Counted from the first letter of the stretch, positions 1 to 13,731 are shown. The stretch: 64,000 nucleotides of DNA from Onchocerca volvulus (GCA_000499405.2 HG738138.1:11525208-11589207); one strand, 5' to 3'. Numbers and translations are program-made. Notes: generated by a model from the letters alone, not told the origin.

Positions 1-83
1 GTTTACATTCTCAAACAATTTTTTTTTCTTTTTTTTTGTTAAGAAAAAGAGGAAGGAAAAAAGAAATTAAAATAAATTTCCAG

Positions 84-237
84 CGAATTTCTTTGCAGCT
101 GTTCGGCATCAAATCATAGCTTACTTTTAGATTATCTCAAACGAGCGTTAGTAAATAAGTTTTTGCAATTACCAATTGACGATTGTCGCGAGAAAATCTG
201 CACTACAGAGGAATTAAACTTTAACAGCATCTTTTAA
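84..237 (+). CDS. Last coding exon of an unrecognised gene (5' part outside window)
   Basis: An open frame of 45-50 codons runs directly from a splice acceptor to a TAA at 235-237. Two acceptors lie 15 nt apart (AG at 82-83 and at 97-98). They keep the same frame, each leaving one lead nucleotide, so the exon starts at 84 or 99. The frame reads CSASNHSLLLDYLKRALVNK, then FLQLPIDDCREKIC and a short tail ending NFNSIF. The LLLDYLKRALVNKFLQL stretch looks amphipathic and helical, and the tail has two cysteines. Sequence before 84 is T-rich, as expected for an intron end. I do not recognise the family and assign no function. The exon is too short to be certain; a chance open frame next to an AG is the alternative. 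Confidence 0.45.
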
Positions 238-3200
238 AAATAATATAAAATATGAAAATATTATCCTTATTCACACTATTTTATTTTTATGAGCACCATC
301 CTTAAATAATGGATTAGATTCCTTTTCCCGGTATTAAAAAAAAAAAAAGAAAAAGAGAAAGTTTCTCATTAATGTTTTTTATCATCCCGGAACTTCTATG
401 TATTTCACTTGTTTTTTTTTCTTTTTTTTTTTTTTTTTTTTACAAACAAGATTTCGAATTGAAAATTCTGATTTTTCGCTTCTTTGTTTTTTCCTGTTCT
501 CCTTTTCATACTCAATCGTTCCAAGCAAATTTATGGTAATGAGAATTAGCTACTTTCTTTATAAAGTCACAAACTGCTATGTTCAAGTTTTTTCCACCAT
601 GAAATTCCCAGAGGATTTTGAATTCATTCTTTTCACCGTCCATAACATTTCTCCAATTTATGTTGTTAACATTATAACGTTTTCGGCGCAAAAAAAAAAA
701 AAAAAACAAAAAACAAAAAAAATCTTAAAACTACTATCATGAGCGATGTCAAACTTGAAATCCGAACGGACGATCCTCGTTGTTGAACTGTTTTCGACAT
801 AACAATCATAATCAATTATTTCCCTCCTGTGGATTTTATTTTCAATAATTTTGAATTTTTGCCAATAAAAGGATTTACTCTTCCAATTGTCATCAATATC
901 ATTTTCTCGAATTTATCTTTCATTTCTGATTAGGTTTTTTTTGAATGGGTATTAATTCCACGTGATACTTGGCAGCATAAACTTAGATTTAACAAGATTT
1001 CGTTCACTTTCTGCAATAAACAACTTTCGTTTCTACTGAAAGATAGCCTAAGTTCTAGAACCAAACCATTAGTACTATCTATATCATGGATCAACATGCT
1101 GTGGATAAAGTTTGGAGAAATATATGCACTGCAACACAGATCGACAATTTGTTGTATAAAAAATAAGGAAGAATCAACAGTGAAAAAGCAAAACAGGCAA
1201 TCCGAAAAGGTGTTCGAGACCATTATAACTGCATTCAGTTCTATATTGACTATTTATATTCTTAATTGATTAGTTTGTTTCGAAGAAGAAAGGAATTCAT
1301 TTTGTATTGGAGGCATTAAATTTCCAAAACTGTTAAATATTTAATGTTACTAAACAATATGGAAAAAAAGTTTGAAATATTACTTTGAATTCAAACAATA
1401 AATGTTTGAAAGTAAAACTGTTATCAAAACAAAAAAAAAGCCATGAAAATGATAAAATTCTCTAAAAATTCAGAAAAAAAAAAACTAGCTAAAAATATTT
1501 GTACGAAAAAGCAATGTAAAATACCCAATTTAATGTAATTAAATATGCATTAAACTATACGAAAAAAAAAAAGATGCAAACCAAAAACGAATCGGATCAA
1601 AGAAAAAGTGATATTTTAATTGATAAAAATATCTGATTTTATAAAACACGAATTAAATTCACTCTTACTTGTTATATTTTGCTTAATTCTGGATTTAGAT
1701 CACAAAAAACCTGTTTTCCAGAGGCGAAGTCCTAATTTATAAGTGCATGAACTATTAGATGTAAATAGACCTGACTTTTCCGACCGATAAAAGCTCGTAT
1801 CCAAATGGATCTTCGTTTTGTGCTTTTTAACATGAGTAATTTCTTCTGCTTATTATCACTTTCAGCAGGAAAAGGTAATCGAAAAAAGTGCTTAATATTC
1901 ATATTTGATAAATATTGTATGAATCGCTCATTTTATTATAATGAATATTATAAATGTAAAAATTTGATACCTGTAATACACGGTGATATATTTTGCGAAT
2001 ACCAATAACAACCTACAGCAACAATGATAACGATAAGTCAGTAATGACAATGATGAGACCAATGGCAAAAGAAGTAATAATGAAGAAGAATTATGATAAT
2101 TAAGGTAGTCAAATTAATTAAATGAGACTTCTATTAATTCTTCGTTTATTAATTCTGTGGAATATTTTCATCACATCAATCATAATTGTCTGTTAAATCA
2201 GATATAAAGTTTCCGAATCTTTAATTCACAATATAGATTCCCAATTTAAAAAAAAAGAAAAAAGAAAGTAGAATCAAAATTAAGAATCCCAAATAACTAT
2301 TGAATTAGGGCTCATAAAATAGCACCAGAAAGAATGAATTAAAAAAGCAAAAAGTTGATTCGGGAGTAGAAGCAGCTAATTCCAAAAAATGTAGCATAGT
2401 TCGTGGAAAAATAATATTCAATGTAGTTGAGAGGAAGAGAATCCGTGATTCAGAATTTTGTTTGATTAAAGTTATTTCAACTCTAGCTAGTCGGAAGTCA
2501 TTCACATATTTAGCATCATAAGTGGATTCAAGCACTATGATTTTTTGCTCGTTTACTTCCTCCTTCCTTTTTAAATGTTGACTTTTCTTTTTTCGTCATG
2601 ACTTATGAATTTATTTTCATTTCGTTATGTTAATCCTCATACTTCCTTTTTTTTTTCTATATATTCCCAAAAAGAAGAAAATGAAAAGATGAGAAATATT
2701 TAAATCCAAGATTTTTTCTAAAATTTTGAATTGCCATCGTTATTTCATTGAATCATGACTAAATAAATTTCTAAATATTATCAAAAAAATCATGAAAAAA
2801 TGATTTCTAATACTGTACTATTATATAAAATGAAAAAGCCTTTCAGAAATAATAATTAGAAAAAGATGTAATTGTGATTAGAAAATTTGCGGTATTAAAA
2901 CATCGCAAAATTAATTATAATCATGTAATTTAAACGATACAAGCTTTACTTATGATACATGCTCAATCAGATTTATGAGAATTCCATGTGACATTGATTG
3001 TAATATGTTACGCATGCTATGTTTCGATTTTTGAAGAAAGTGTAATTACTAACTTCTATTTTATTGTTCTATACTACTTGATAAGATGCTTATATCAGAT
3101 TTCATAAATAATCAAATTTATCATCACATAAAGTGCGATAAATATAATTTTAGGATATCTCGAGAAAAAAAATAATTCATGGTGACCGATGATCAAGCGG

Positions 3201-5305
3201 AACAATCGGTAGTTTAGCCTAATGAATGGACCAAAAATGAAACTGATTTAATGACCTTTTTTTTTTCTTTTTTGAAAATTCACAGTTGAAACATGATGCA
3301 TTCACGTCATCATCAGAGGAAATACGTGCTGCACTGATTACTATTATCATAGTGATAATTTTTCAAGTATATCTTTAATTCATAATGCACTAATTTTGAG
3401 TCGGAATACATATACATAGTTTTTTTTATAATAAATGTTGAAGTGATCCTGAGTACATGGGTCGAATTATTCCTTGGCATTCTTTATTTGTTTAAAATGT
3501 AAACTTCGAAACTCAGTAATGTGCTTGGAATACAACATAGACAAATTAGAGAAACTACCATTTTCAATGAAATAATAAAAGTAGAAATAATCCAAAAAAT
3601 TTAAGTAAAATGAAGTAAAAAAAAAAAAAAACTCTTAGATTTGACAAATCTAGCAACTGAAATCGCTTCTATTGAAATGCAAATAACAAAAACTCGAAGA
3701 AACAAATAATTCGAAATCTTTCGCAGTGTCCATTTAATTCGCACAGAATAAACAATTCACTTGCTAAGAAGAAAAAAAAAAGTAGAAAAGATGAAAAACA
3801 TTTTCGCAACAAGCATAAATTTTCTACCCATTTCTTCATACAAATTACTAAAAACTTTTTTATTCATTGAACATTTATCTTCTCTTTAACAAAGATATCC
3901 AATTCAACTTAAAAGAAAGGTAAGCAAGTTGTGAACAAAGTTATTGCTCAATCTTTTCTAAATTAAACTTATTTACAACACCGTAAATTTTCTACCCATT
4001 TCTCTATGCAAATTACTAAAAACTTCTTTATTCATTGAGCATTCCGCATTTTCTTCAGTTTCCGTCTTCCTCAATTGATTAAAAATTTATGACATCGCAA
4101 AGTTCCAATACTTTTTTTTTTGTACTCTAAATCTCAGCACTTATGAGCAGAAACATTTTTCCTAAAATCCTTAATGGACAAATGAAATTTGGAAGTTTTT
4201 CCAAATCACTCTTCCTTTACATATAACGAAAATTCTATCACATGACTTTTAAATCAAGCTCCTGAAGTTCAATAGGTGGACTGAAAAAGACTGAAATTTG
4301 AAATGGCAGGAAAAAACTATTTCAGATCTTTAGTTTTTTAAAAATTAGATAACTAAATTTAGAGCTTGCCTATATTAACCAGGCAAGAAAAAAATGTAAA
4401 AATTGTTTCAAAAAATATACTTACCAATTTTATAGTATTTATTAATTAAACGATTTCGATTTTAATAACCAATTCAATAGTATATAAGACTTTCGATACA
4501 CAATGAAGACAGTAAATTGACAAATCTCGAAATTCAAGCATTTATTATATTGACCGAGATTCTTAAAGCACTTGTATTAGCTGTCGAATAAATTTAGGCT
4601 TATAACATAATTTGGAAGGAAATTCAGGTTATCACTAACCTAATACAACAATTTTATCATTGAAAGCTGATATGCAATAACTATGCTATATTTATCATAT
4701 ACTGAAATTTGATATTATTCAAACAGTTTCATCTCTTCGTTTATATGAAAGCTTAGTAAATTCGGAAAATATTGGGATAAAGATAAATTGAAGTGGATAT
4801 GGTCTGAGAAAAAAAATCCGGAAGTAATTCAAAATTATTATGAAATAGTTTATAATCGATGACAAAGTACTATCAAATAGAAAACAAACATTTCACTTTT
4901 AATGATAACTATGTTGATAGTAGGTAAAAGAAAACATTATTTTACTTGATTTTAGTAAATTTAATTTAGATCAATCTATCACTGAAAAGATAAATTCAAA
5001 AAAAAAAACAGTAATATTTGCAATGATAATAATAATATTGAACTTTAGCATTGTCTTCCGTTTTTTATTTTTTTTTTTCTAATTGCTAAATAAATGAATG
5101 AACCAAAATTAAACAAATTTACAAAAGATATAAAAAAGTATTTGATGTAATTAACCTTTGTAACAAAATAAAGTACATTTAAAAATATATTTATAGCAAC
5201 TTTTGTAATTAATGAGTAAAAGAAAAGGAAATGTTAAGAAAACTTAAAAATTGATAAAGTCGAAAGAAAAAAAAATGATTTGATAATCATAAATTTCATA
5301 ATTAC
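238..5305. other. AT-rich stretch, 3' flank and presumed gene end or intron
   Basis: No convincing coding exon was found. It should hold the 3' UTR of the plus-strand gene ending at 237 and the remaining exons or 3' end of the minus-strand gene whose second exon is at 5306-5356. An AATAAA lies near 865 on the plus strand. Short ORFs here are A/T-driven. A pair of direct repeats lies at 3816-4043. Confidence 0.5.
3816..4043. repeat. Direct repeat, two ~60-bp copies 168 bp apart
   Basis: Copies at 3816-3875 and 3984-4043 share the core TTTCTACCCATTTCT, then CAAATTACTAAAAACTT and TTATTCATTGA, with a few substitutions. The intervening ~108 bp is not repeated. Confidence 0.75.
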
Positions 5306-5356
5306 CCAGCTTCTGAGTTGCCCTTTACAGCCTGCCTTAGTTCATTCCTGGTGAAA
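5306..5356 (-). CDS. Second coding exon (51 nt) of unrecognised minus-strand gene
   Basis: On the minus strand a T-rich acceptor ending TTTTTCCAG precedes 51 nt that read one lead base and then FTRNELRQAVKGNSEA. It ends with two bases before the donor GTAATT. The exon enters and leaves in phase 2. This matches the phase-2 exit of the first coding exon at 12017-12204, giving the junction PVAA-FTRNEL. No stop is possible in the other phase-compatible reading. I do not recognise the peptide. The exon is short, so the call rests on two splice sites and phase agreement. Later exons were not found in the window. Confidence 0.5.
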
Positions 5357-8300
5357 CTGGAAAAATAAGAAAACGAAAAAAAAGAAAGAAATATGTTTGA
5401 ATGATTAAAGTAATTACTCGCTTTTTTTTCTTATAAATTTAAAACTTTCAAAGAAAAGGAATAAGCTAAAAATACAGATGAATTACTGAATAATTCTTTT
5501 CCACTATAAAGAATAAATGGATATAGATTACTATCAAATTAAATTAAATCTGGTGTAATCTAAGAATCTATCGTTCATTACATTCATTGATTTATTCATC
5601 TTCGAAGTAAAATTTAAATTCAAATTGCTCCATTTTAATCATGTATAGTAAGTTTGTTTTTCTTTAATGAAGATGTGTAAACAAGCATTCAGAGAGATAA
5701 AAAAGAGCAAAAAAAGAAAACAATTTTACTGGAAGACTTCGATTAAATTATTTCATGTGTGCATCGTTTTCAATTCTACAGGAATGAAGCCTATGGATGG
5801 TTAATCATGACGGCATTTTTGGAACAAAATTAAAAAGAAATCATCGCTTTGGAACAGATGATGAAATGACGAAAATTAAGATCATTATATTTAATAGAAG
5901 TTCATTCGTAAATAATGTCAAATAAGAGGAAAAAAAGGCGAAAATGAGTGATAAAAAATTATAAATTAATGCAGTAACGAAATATATTTCATACTTCGTC
6001 ATAAATTATGATAATTATAAATTTAGCTATAAAAGTATACATCTCACATCACTCACATCATGAATATATTTCACGCGTAAATTGTCTTCTTTTTCAATAA
6101 TTGCAATACGCTATTTAATTTCGTGCAGCCAGCTAACTTAAAATCATTTTTAATAGCTATCTTTTTATTTATTAAATGTTCCACATTTTGTGCCATAAAT
6201 TTACGAATTAATTTTAGCGGCTATTCTTATGGCAATAAGATTAACGATAATAATAAAAATAATAAATTCTGCCTTTTACATAAGAACATAAAATTATTTG
6301 TTATAGCAGTGTTTTTTTTCTTTTTTTAAACTGTAAATATATAAACAAAATTTCATAAGGTAAATAAATCTTAGAACAAGCAAAAACTTTGCTTGTAAGA
6401 ATCATTTATATGATCTAAATTTATTTAATTATTTCAGATATTAGTTCAATTGGTATGAGTAATAGACGATGATATACATTCATAAACTTTAGTGCTATTT
6501 CATTTTATAAAATGAAAAATTTCCGATATCAAAAGGATTTTAAAGTCAGAAATCGATTATTTTCAATTGAACGAAGTTATTTTTAATCCTTTACATAACT
6601 CAATATAAAATAGTCGAAAATAAATCACTATAGCTCTAAAAAATAATGTAATTAGTAAACAGTAGATTACTTCATTTTGTTTCCATATAAATATATATGC
6701 TTGGACCAGAAAAAAAAAAAAAAAAAAGAAAAGAAAAAAGAAGAACATAGTTATAAAAACTGGCTTGATAAGAATTTCTTTTTAAAATACTAAAACTTCA
6801 AAAAAAAATAAATAAATAAATAAATCTCGTCATAATACATTAGTATTATTCATTATTGATGCCAATAAAAAAACTAATTTTTAATTTAAAATTTTTATAT
6901 ATCTTCAATTTTCTGGTGCCATCATTCTAATTCTCAAAAATACCTGATTTCTTCTGTACTCTTTTAAATTGATTATCGTCCACAACGATTGCCACAACCA
7001 AGTTTTTTTTTTCGACTGTTGTTGATACATCTGATAAGTGAATCTTACTGCTTCCCAGTAGCATTATTAGATTTCATTACAGTCAGGTTATTACTTACAA
7101 CTATTCGGTTGCTTATCTTGAAGTATCAATTTCTTTTTATTTTTAAATTTAGTATAACGGAGTCAAGTTTCATACTTAGACGAAATCAGAATTGCTATAA
7201 TATCATTTAAATCTGTAAGGATGAATTCACGAGAAATCAATAACCTTGATTTACATCTCGAAAATTCGAAAAAAGTTAGCTGCATTTATTCTGATTTAAA
7301 AAATATCCCTGCAAACATTTTTCAACTGAAAAAAGCTTACCAAAACTTTTAACAATAATGTATACAGATTAGCAGTCGGGTTTTTGATCACTACTCATTG
7401 CTGAGTAATTACTCATTTTTGATCATTACTCATTGATCCATTGCTGGATCAACAAGTCGGTTCACAACAAAATTAATGTTTTGCCATAGCAATGTTAGTT
7501 TTTGTTTTACTATGACTGCCGATATTCGAAAATGCTGATTAAACAGAACAGGTGTTAAGGTGAAATGAAATTTATCAATTCAACAAAAATCATTGGGAAA
7601 TATTCAATCATTTGGTGTAGCTTACTTCCTGGTTGTACTATAATATAACTGAGTATGGAGCTTCTTCGAGAAATATCGGAAGAATGACCACATTAACTTC
7701 AGGAACTAATAATAAGATATTAAGTTACTTTGTCCTTCAATTTCCCGCCTGTTAATAAAATTTGCTGATATTTAAATGAATAATTTAAAGAATTAAATTG
7801 AAGGATTAAAATTGTTTTCATGAAATAAAAAAAAAAAAAGGTGCCAGCTATATTATTATAGTAGCGTATCCATTGTAATTACATAAATCAATTTTTTGAT
7901 AAATTATTAAAATTAATGAAAAATTATCAAGCTTTTTAAAATTTTTTTGGTTTTCTAGTATTTTATAGCTAAATTTATTTAATTAGGATAAGAGATAGAA
8001 AGGTGAAAAAATATTCGGTGATAAGATAAGCTAGAATAAAATATCAGTAGAGGAAATTTTCATTTGAAAAGAATGATAAGTAAAACATCTTATCACATCT
8101 ACTTTATGTTGGCTCAAAATAGGACATGATAATAAAGAAATTAGATAAATTACTGATACTAACCAAATAATCCTTAATAAACTGAAAGTTCAAATTATTC
8201 GGAAATGATAATTATGACAATAATTAAGACTAAAATTTTTAGACGAAAGAATATCAGTTAAACGTAGACATTTTTCTTTGCAATAAATAGATCTCAAATT

Positions 8301-10487
8301 GTATAATAACAAGTTATTTAATGCTAGCACAGATAGGATAAGTGAAATTTCAGAAAAAAATAATGGATTTTAATGAGACTTCAATTCTTTTGCCGCTCAT
8401 TAACAAGCCAAATTGGCAAAGAAATGAAATAAACAATCCTCATAATGAAGGAATAAAAAACCAATTTTAATTTTCAAATTGAATTAATGTTTGATGGCAT
8501 ACATGTTTCCTGATAAACCATGTTTCTGTACTAAGGATAAGAGACAATCAATAATTGATTTTAGATGAATGAAAATGAGAAAATCGACAAGGATTTTGTT
8601 GCGAAGCAAACAGGATGGGAAATTTTTTTTTATTCCTTTTTTTTTTTTCTTGGACAAAAACCATAAATTATTTTAAAAGCATGTTGAAAGCTGAAGGAAT
8701 GGACTCAAAACTGCTCGTATTCTGGTTCAGTAAGAAAAAAAAATGAAAAAAAAAAACATTTTCTTGACTGCATAATATGTCATTTAAAATTTTTTTAACC
8801 AAAATTTGTTCGAAAATTTTATGCAAGTATCGAAAATAAGAAAAAAAAACGGTTCTTATTTTTGCTTGATTTTCTTTATTTGAAAAGAGAAGAAAGTTTT
8901 GTTATAAATCACGTAAGATTCAATTTAATTTGAAATCTCTTATTTCTTTTAGTACAAATTTTATTTAATTTCATTCAATAGAAGTATAATTTGATCAGTA
9001 AGAAGAAAAACTTGGATGATGATCAAGAGAAGAAAATGTTATTCTGAACAGTTAAACTATATTTGGGCTATGAAATAATTTATTAATCATTAACATTTAT
9101 TGATCGATTGAATGCATTTTAATATCGCTATTTTGATATTACTTTTCCTGACCAGAAAGCAATAATTGAGCATTCTGAATTTCGAATATTTTTTCAACAT
9201 TTGGTAGCAATTGAATTGCAACATACTGATGATGGTGATAAATTATTCTCAGTTTCCGGCCTTTAAATTAACAAATGATAAGAAAGTTCAAAAAATTGAG
9301 AAAAATTATTATGTAAATACTTTGAAGGCTATTTATTTTGAATTTTGTGTCATCAAAAGACTACTATTTCTTTATATATATGTAATAAATCCAAATAGGA
9401 TTGCAATTATTATTTCAATTTATTACACAAAGCAAACATACTGAATTTTTGTTTCGTTATTGCAATTATTTAAAATTTCGAAAATTGTAGATACAATAAT
9501 TTTACCTATTCCAAGCTACTAAAGAAAAAATTTCTGAATAAAAATAGACCTAAGATACTCTAATTTCAATTAATTTGCAAGAAAAATGCTGCAAAGTAGT
9601 AATTCTCTTCATACGTTTATAGAATTTGAAATTACAAATAGCACGAATTTTGCTCTTTACATACTATTACACAAAAATTTTGTAGAAAGTATGCTTTGAC
9701 AAGCTCTTTTCCATATTTCGACGATTTGAAATTCCATAGTTCGGTAAATTTTCGGATAAAAATACATGAAAAAAAAAATCGAATTTTGAATAAAATAGTA
9801 GTTTCGATACTGTCAATGTCAGATATATTCAAGGCTGTGATGTTTTCCGGTAAAAAGGTACCATTAACTATTGGTAACTTGGTATGATAATCCTCATTCA
9901 AAGGATTAAGTTAATGATATTTAATATGATCAATAATTACAATGAAAATAGACAACTATAAATTCCATTTTTTTTTTTCGAAAAAATATGCTAAGAAAAA
10001 TACTAGTTAGAAGATAACGACATGATATATTGCATGTTATTTTTATCAATTGATAATATTGATTTTCAGCAGAAAATTGAGTTGATTGAAAACATTGATG
10101 AAAAAATATGATTCAAATACTTCAAAAGAAATTTGAAAAAAGAAAAGCGGAAAGGATGATCAAAGGGAATTACAACCAACTGATAGTGTAGCTGACATGA
10201 CAATATTTTGATGTGTAATGAATCGCATGATGTGTAATAAATGCATTCTAATTAACATGTAAAATATGTTTGTGCTAAAAGTAATTGTTTAAATATTATT
10301 TGCGAAATTTAGCAATGGCAAATGAAACTAAGTTTGAAAATTTTAAAAGCTGTGGTTGATGAAAAGAATTAACAGTAAATGTAAAATTAAGATAAAAAGC
10401 GAAATTTAGATGAGAAAAATTTGAATGAATAAAAATGAAAATTAAAGAATTTTGATCATGAAATGTTTTAGTAATATTTACAGTATA

Positions 10488-10530
10488 TAAGTAATTAATA
10501 ATTTTTAATAAGTAATTAATAATTTTTAAT
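10488..10530. repeat. Tandem 21-bp duplication
   Basis: AAGTAATTAATAATTTTTAAT occurs twice head to tail, purely A/T apart from one G per unit. Confidence 0.8.
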
Positions 10531-11534
10531 AATGCTATTAAAAAATACCAAAAAAAAACTGTTCCATCATTGTTGTCAGAGAAAAAAAATGCAGTTGAAT
10601 AGTATTTTTAAAATCAAATTTTACACACTCCATGGCCAGCACTCAGAGTTTGGAAATTAAATTATGGAATTTATCTGAGATACTGAAGACTGAAAATGGA
10701 ACTAATTTCGATCGCTCGGTTTAGTAAAATTAGAGCTGTAGACTGTTTCAAGGCAGCAAAGAAAGAAGTGATCAATGCATCATCAACAAATTACCTCTCG
10801 CTCGATGCAAATTTTGAAGAAAAGCTTATTTATCTTACGATGTTAAATCGGGTTTTAAATTATCGAAAATTTTTTCTGAAGTCTTGAGAATTTTCTATAA
10901 AGTTTAAGAGGACAATAGTTTGTTATTGCAAATCATAACTTCGTCAATATGATTTGATTGATGGCATTTCAAATATTTCACCTCTCCTTTGTAAATGAAA
11001 ATATAATTTGGTGCGCAATTCAGTTAAAACTTTTCAAAGTTTAGAGAGATTTATTTAAATTTCATCACCGTCAACTAGAAATACACTAATTTTGATAGCA
11101 AATAAGAATAGTAAGAAAGGAAGAGAAAGAAAGATGATTGCAAGAACATGAAAATGAAAATCATTTAAGCTAACAAAGCTGAAAATCTAATAAATAATTC
11201 GTTTCATTTATATAGATCAAAGAATTGAAATCATAATACAATTTAATTTAATCTCATATGTGAAAAAAAAAAATGGGAATTTAGCTAGGGAACTTTTAGA
11301 AATATCAAAAATATTATCAAATTTCCATATCATTTTTACTTCCTTTTTTTTATTTCATCAAAAGCATTCTGATTTCAATAGAAAGCACGAAAATTAGATG
11401 ATGCAAAAACGAATGAAAATTATTTCAAGAACGTTTAAAAAAAATTTTTTTTTAAAATGGTTTTATGATTTCCTTATTAAGAATGGCACGGATATCATTT
11501 AGCTGCAATTGGAGAAAATATCTGACTTAAGCAA

Positions 11535-11535
<1 letters not shown>

Positions 11536-11568
<33 letters not shown>

Positions 11569-11576
11569 AAGTAAGA
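11536..11576. repeat. Poly(A) tract, 41 nt
   Basis: Uninterrupted A run in intron or intergenic DNA. Its length is likely to vary and to be imprecise in assembly. Confidence 0.9.
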
Positions 11577-12016
11577 AAAACCACAACTTGTCTAAAAAGT
11601 TGAAGAAATTGACAAGACATATGTTTTCAAATAGTATACTTGTAGCAAAAATTATGAAAGCTTATGTTTTGCATAAATTGTTTGCAATAAATCTAATAAT
11701 TCTTTGAATTAATCAATTTGTTTCACTTATAACATAGGATTCATATTTTACAAATATTTTGAATCCAAATTCAAAGATGTGTGAAAATTTCTAATTTTTC
11801 TTTATTCGAACACACACAAAAAAAAAGAAAATGCAACGATGAAAACTATGCCACTTTCCTTTAATAATGAAGGATTTTTTAACCGTATTTTTAAACTCAT
11901 CATTTGAAGCTAACGAATTAAGAAACCACAATTTGGGATTTTGGGATTCACCTCATACTGAATTCAACAATTTTCCTTTTTTTTTTTTTTTTATTCTATA
12001 AAAATTAGAAACTTAC

Positions 12017-12204
12017 GCCGCAACTGGTGTTCGAGGCAATGATCGTTTTCGAGCCAACGATTCGCATAGCGTGCTCATATCAAAACTGTTTTTAGACTTC
12101 AACTGTGGTTGCGACTGTTGTCGCCATGATATTCGCTTTAGACCAGTACTGTTACCGGAATTATTCTTGGAATTGATAGGTCCGCTTTTCATGAAACTAT
12201 CCAT
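12017..12204 (-). CDS. First coding exon of unrecognised minus-strand gene
   Basis: ATG at 12204-12202 opens a 62-codon frame ending in two bases before a consensus donor, GTAAGT (12016-12011). The codons are far more GC-rich than the surroundings. The peptide begins MDSFMKSGPINSKNNSGNS and ends LARKRSLPRTPVA. It is rich in S, N, K, R, Q and P with no hydrophobic core, so it is probably a disordered N-terminal tail; the RKRSLPRTP stretch could be a phosphorylation site. There is no signal peptide or membrane segment. The start is chosen because an acceptor (exon start 12268) lies 64 nt upstream and no earlier ATG in frame was seen. Read without splicing it stops at once (GCG TAA). Phase 2 at the exit fits the exon at 5306-5356. 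Family unknown. Confidence 0.65.
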
Positions 12205-12268
12205 TATTTGGTGTAGATTTGTTCACTGTAGCAATAATCGAAAATATCGTAAGTTATTTTCATAAAAT
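12205..12268 (-). other. 5' UTR of the unrecognised minus-strand gene, with acceptor
   Basis: A strong acceptor, a T-rich tract ending ATTTTCAG (AG at 12270-12269), sits 64 nt before the ATG. It could take a cis-spliced upstream exon or a trans-spliced leader. A matching donor, CAG then GTAAGAATG, lies at 12819-12818 on the same strand, which would make an upstream non-coding exon ending at 12820 and a 551-bp intron. Confidence 0.5.
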
Positions 12269-13729
12269 CTGAAAATAAAAAAAAGAAAAATTTACAATGA
12301 GAATTATATTCATTGAAAAAAAAAAATTAATCTCATGAAAATTAAAACATATAACTTAAATTTATGCCAAATGAAACTTTTTTTTAACTTTTGTGGAAAG
12401 TCTTTCACATAAATTGTCATTGAAAAATAATTTTCAAATAAAATTTATACGAAAAAAGCGTTAATAAGGGAGGAGCAGATGTCATCGAAATTGATTCGTT
12501 TTCCTAATATTATTTATGCTTTTAAATTATTTTTTTACTTGCAAATATTCTCCCGAATCCAGAACTTACAAACCTTTTACAACATTATTACTATACTTTC
12601 TTGAAGCAAAAATTCTAGGAAAAAAATACATCGATTTAATTCGAAACTCATGTTTGAAGAGCTTTTCCTTTTTTTTTTTTCCTTTCTTTTTTTCTTTTAA
12701 ATAATCGAAACCATTTGTTTAAACAAAAATTCTTCAGATGTAAAAGAAAAAACAGAATGCATGAAAAAGTTCAAGAAAAAAATATTCGCGGAAAAAAAAA
12801 ACGAAGCTAACATTCTTACCTGAATTTTGCTAAATATGTTAAAGAATGAGTAATAGATAAAAAATTATTTATATAAAATTTAAATATTACTAAAATGAGA
12901 AGCAAGCTATAATGATAGGGAAAATTATATTTTTGGAATTGTACCATTTATAATTGGAAAATATCATCAGTTAAATTTGCATTCTTATCACATCTTTTAT
13001 TTTATAACATGATTGATATACAGTTATAGTTTCAGTTTGAAAAAGAAATAAAAAAAAATTAAAATAAAAGAGAAAGAAAAAAAAATCAATGTTCATAATA
13101 GTTGACAACACTGCAAGTTTGAAGGAGTAAGAAGGATAATTTCGGCAGAAGTTTTATTTGAATTAGAAAGAACACAAGGAAAGCTTGAATTAAATTTGGT
13201 CAGAGTTTCTTGTAAAAATGTTCATTTCGACGAAATATGATGAAAATCCCTCAAACTTTCATGTTTTGCTTTATTTTTAAACAAAATCTTCATTTTGAAA
13301 AAATATCCGAAAAGCAATCATAATAATGACGTGGATAATGGCAATCATTAAATTTAAAAAAATTACAAAGAATGTTTGCTCTGTTTGTTTTTATTGAAAT
13401 ACGAAATTTCGTTGTAGACATATTAATGCTTAAGAGTTGTTTAGAAAAACTTCAACTTTGCTATATACACAGCGAAAATACTTATTAACAGCAATACACA
13501 CAAATTTTATGGCAAATTCAAACATTTAAACAACTTTTGGAATATCAAAAGATGCAATAGTCCAAATATCCGAAAACATCAAAGACGCAAGTTTGAGCAA
13601 CGAATTCTCAACAAATGATGATGTTTATAGATGCTTCGGAAATATTTTGAATATTTATGAAAGAATGATATTTTCTTTTGAATTGTTTTTACTACATCCA
13701 TCACTTCAAATTTGAATCACACGAGGTTT

Positions 13730-13731
<2 letters not shown>

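Larger units (their letters stand above)
5357..12016 (-). other. Presumed 6.7-kb intron of the unrecognised minus-strand gene
   Basis: AT-rich, with no exon I can support. Contents: a near-repeat of TTGATCACTACTCATTG around 7380-7440; a 21-bp tandem duplication near 10488-10530; a 41-nt poly(A) at 11536-11576; and weak ORFs at 9632-9901 and 10696-10887 that I do not call as genes. Confidence 0.4.

Noticed and set aside
512..709. Minus-strand ORF starting in a T run
   Set aside because: Starts at a non-ATG codon within poly(T); a stop lies just upstream and no splice sites fit the minus-strand gene.
10696..10887. 63-codon plus-strand ORF starting MELISIARFS
   Set aside because: Plausible codons but no splice sites, family match or neighbouring exons; left uncalled.
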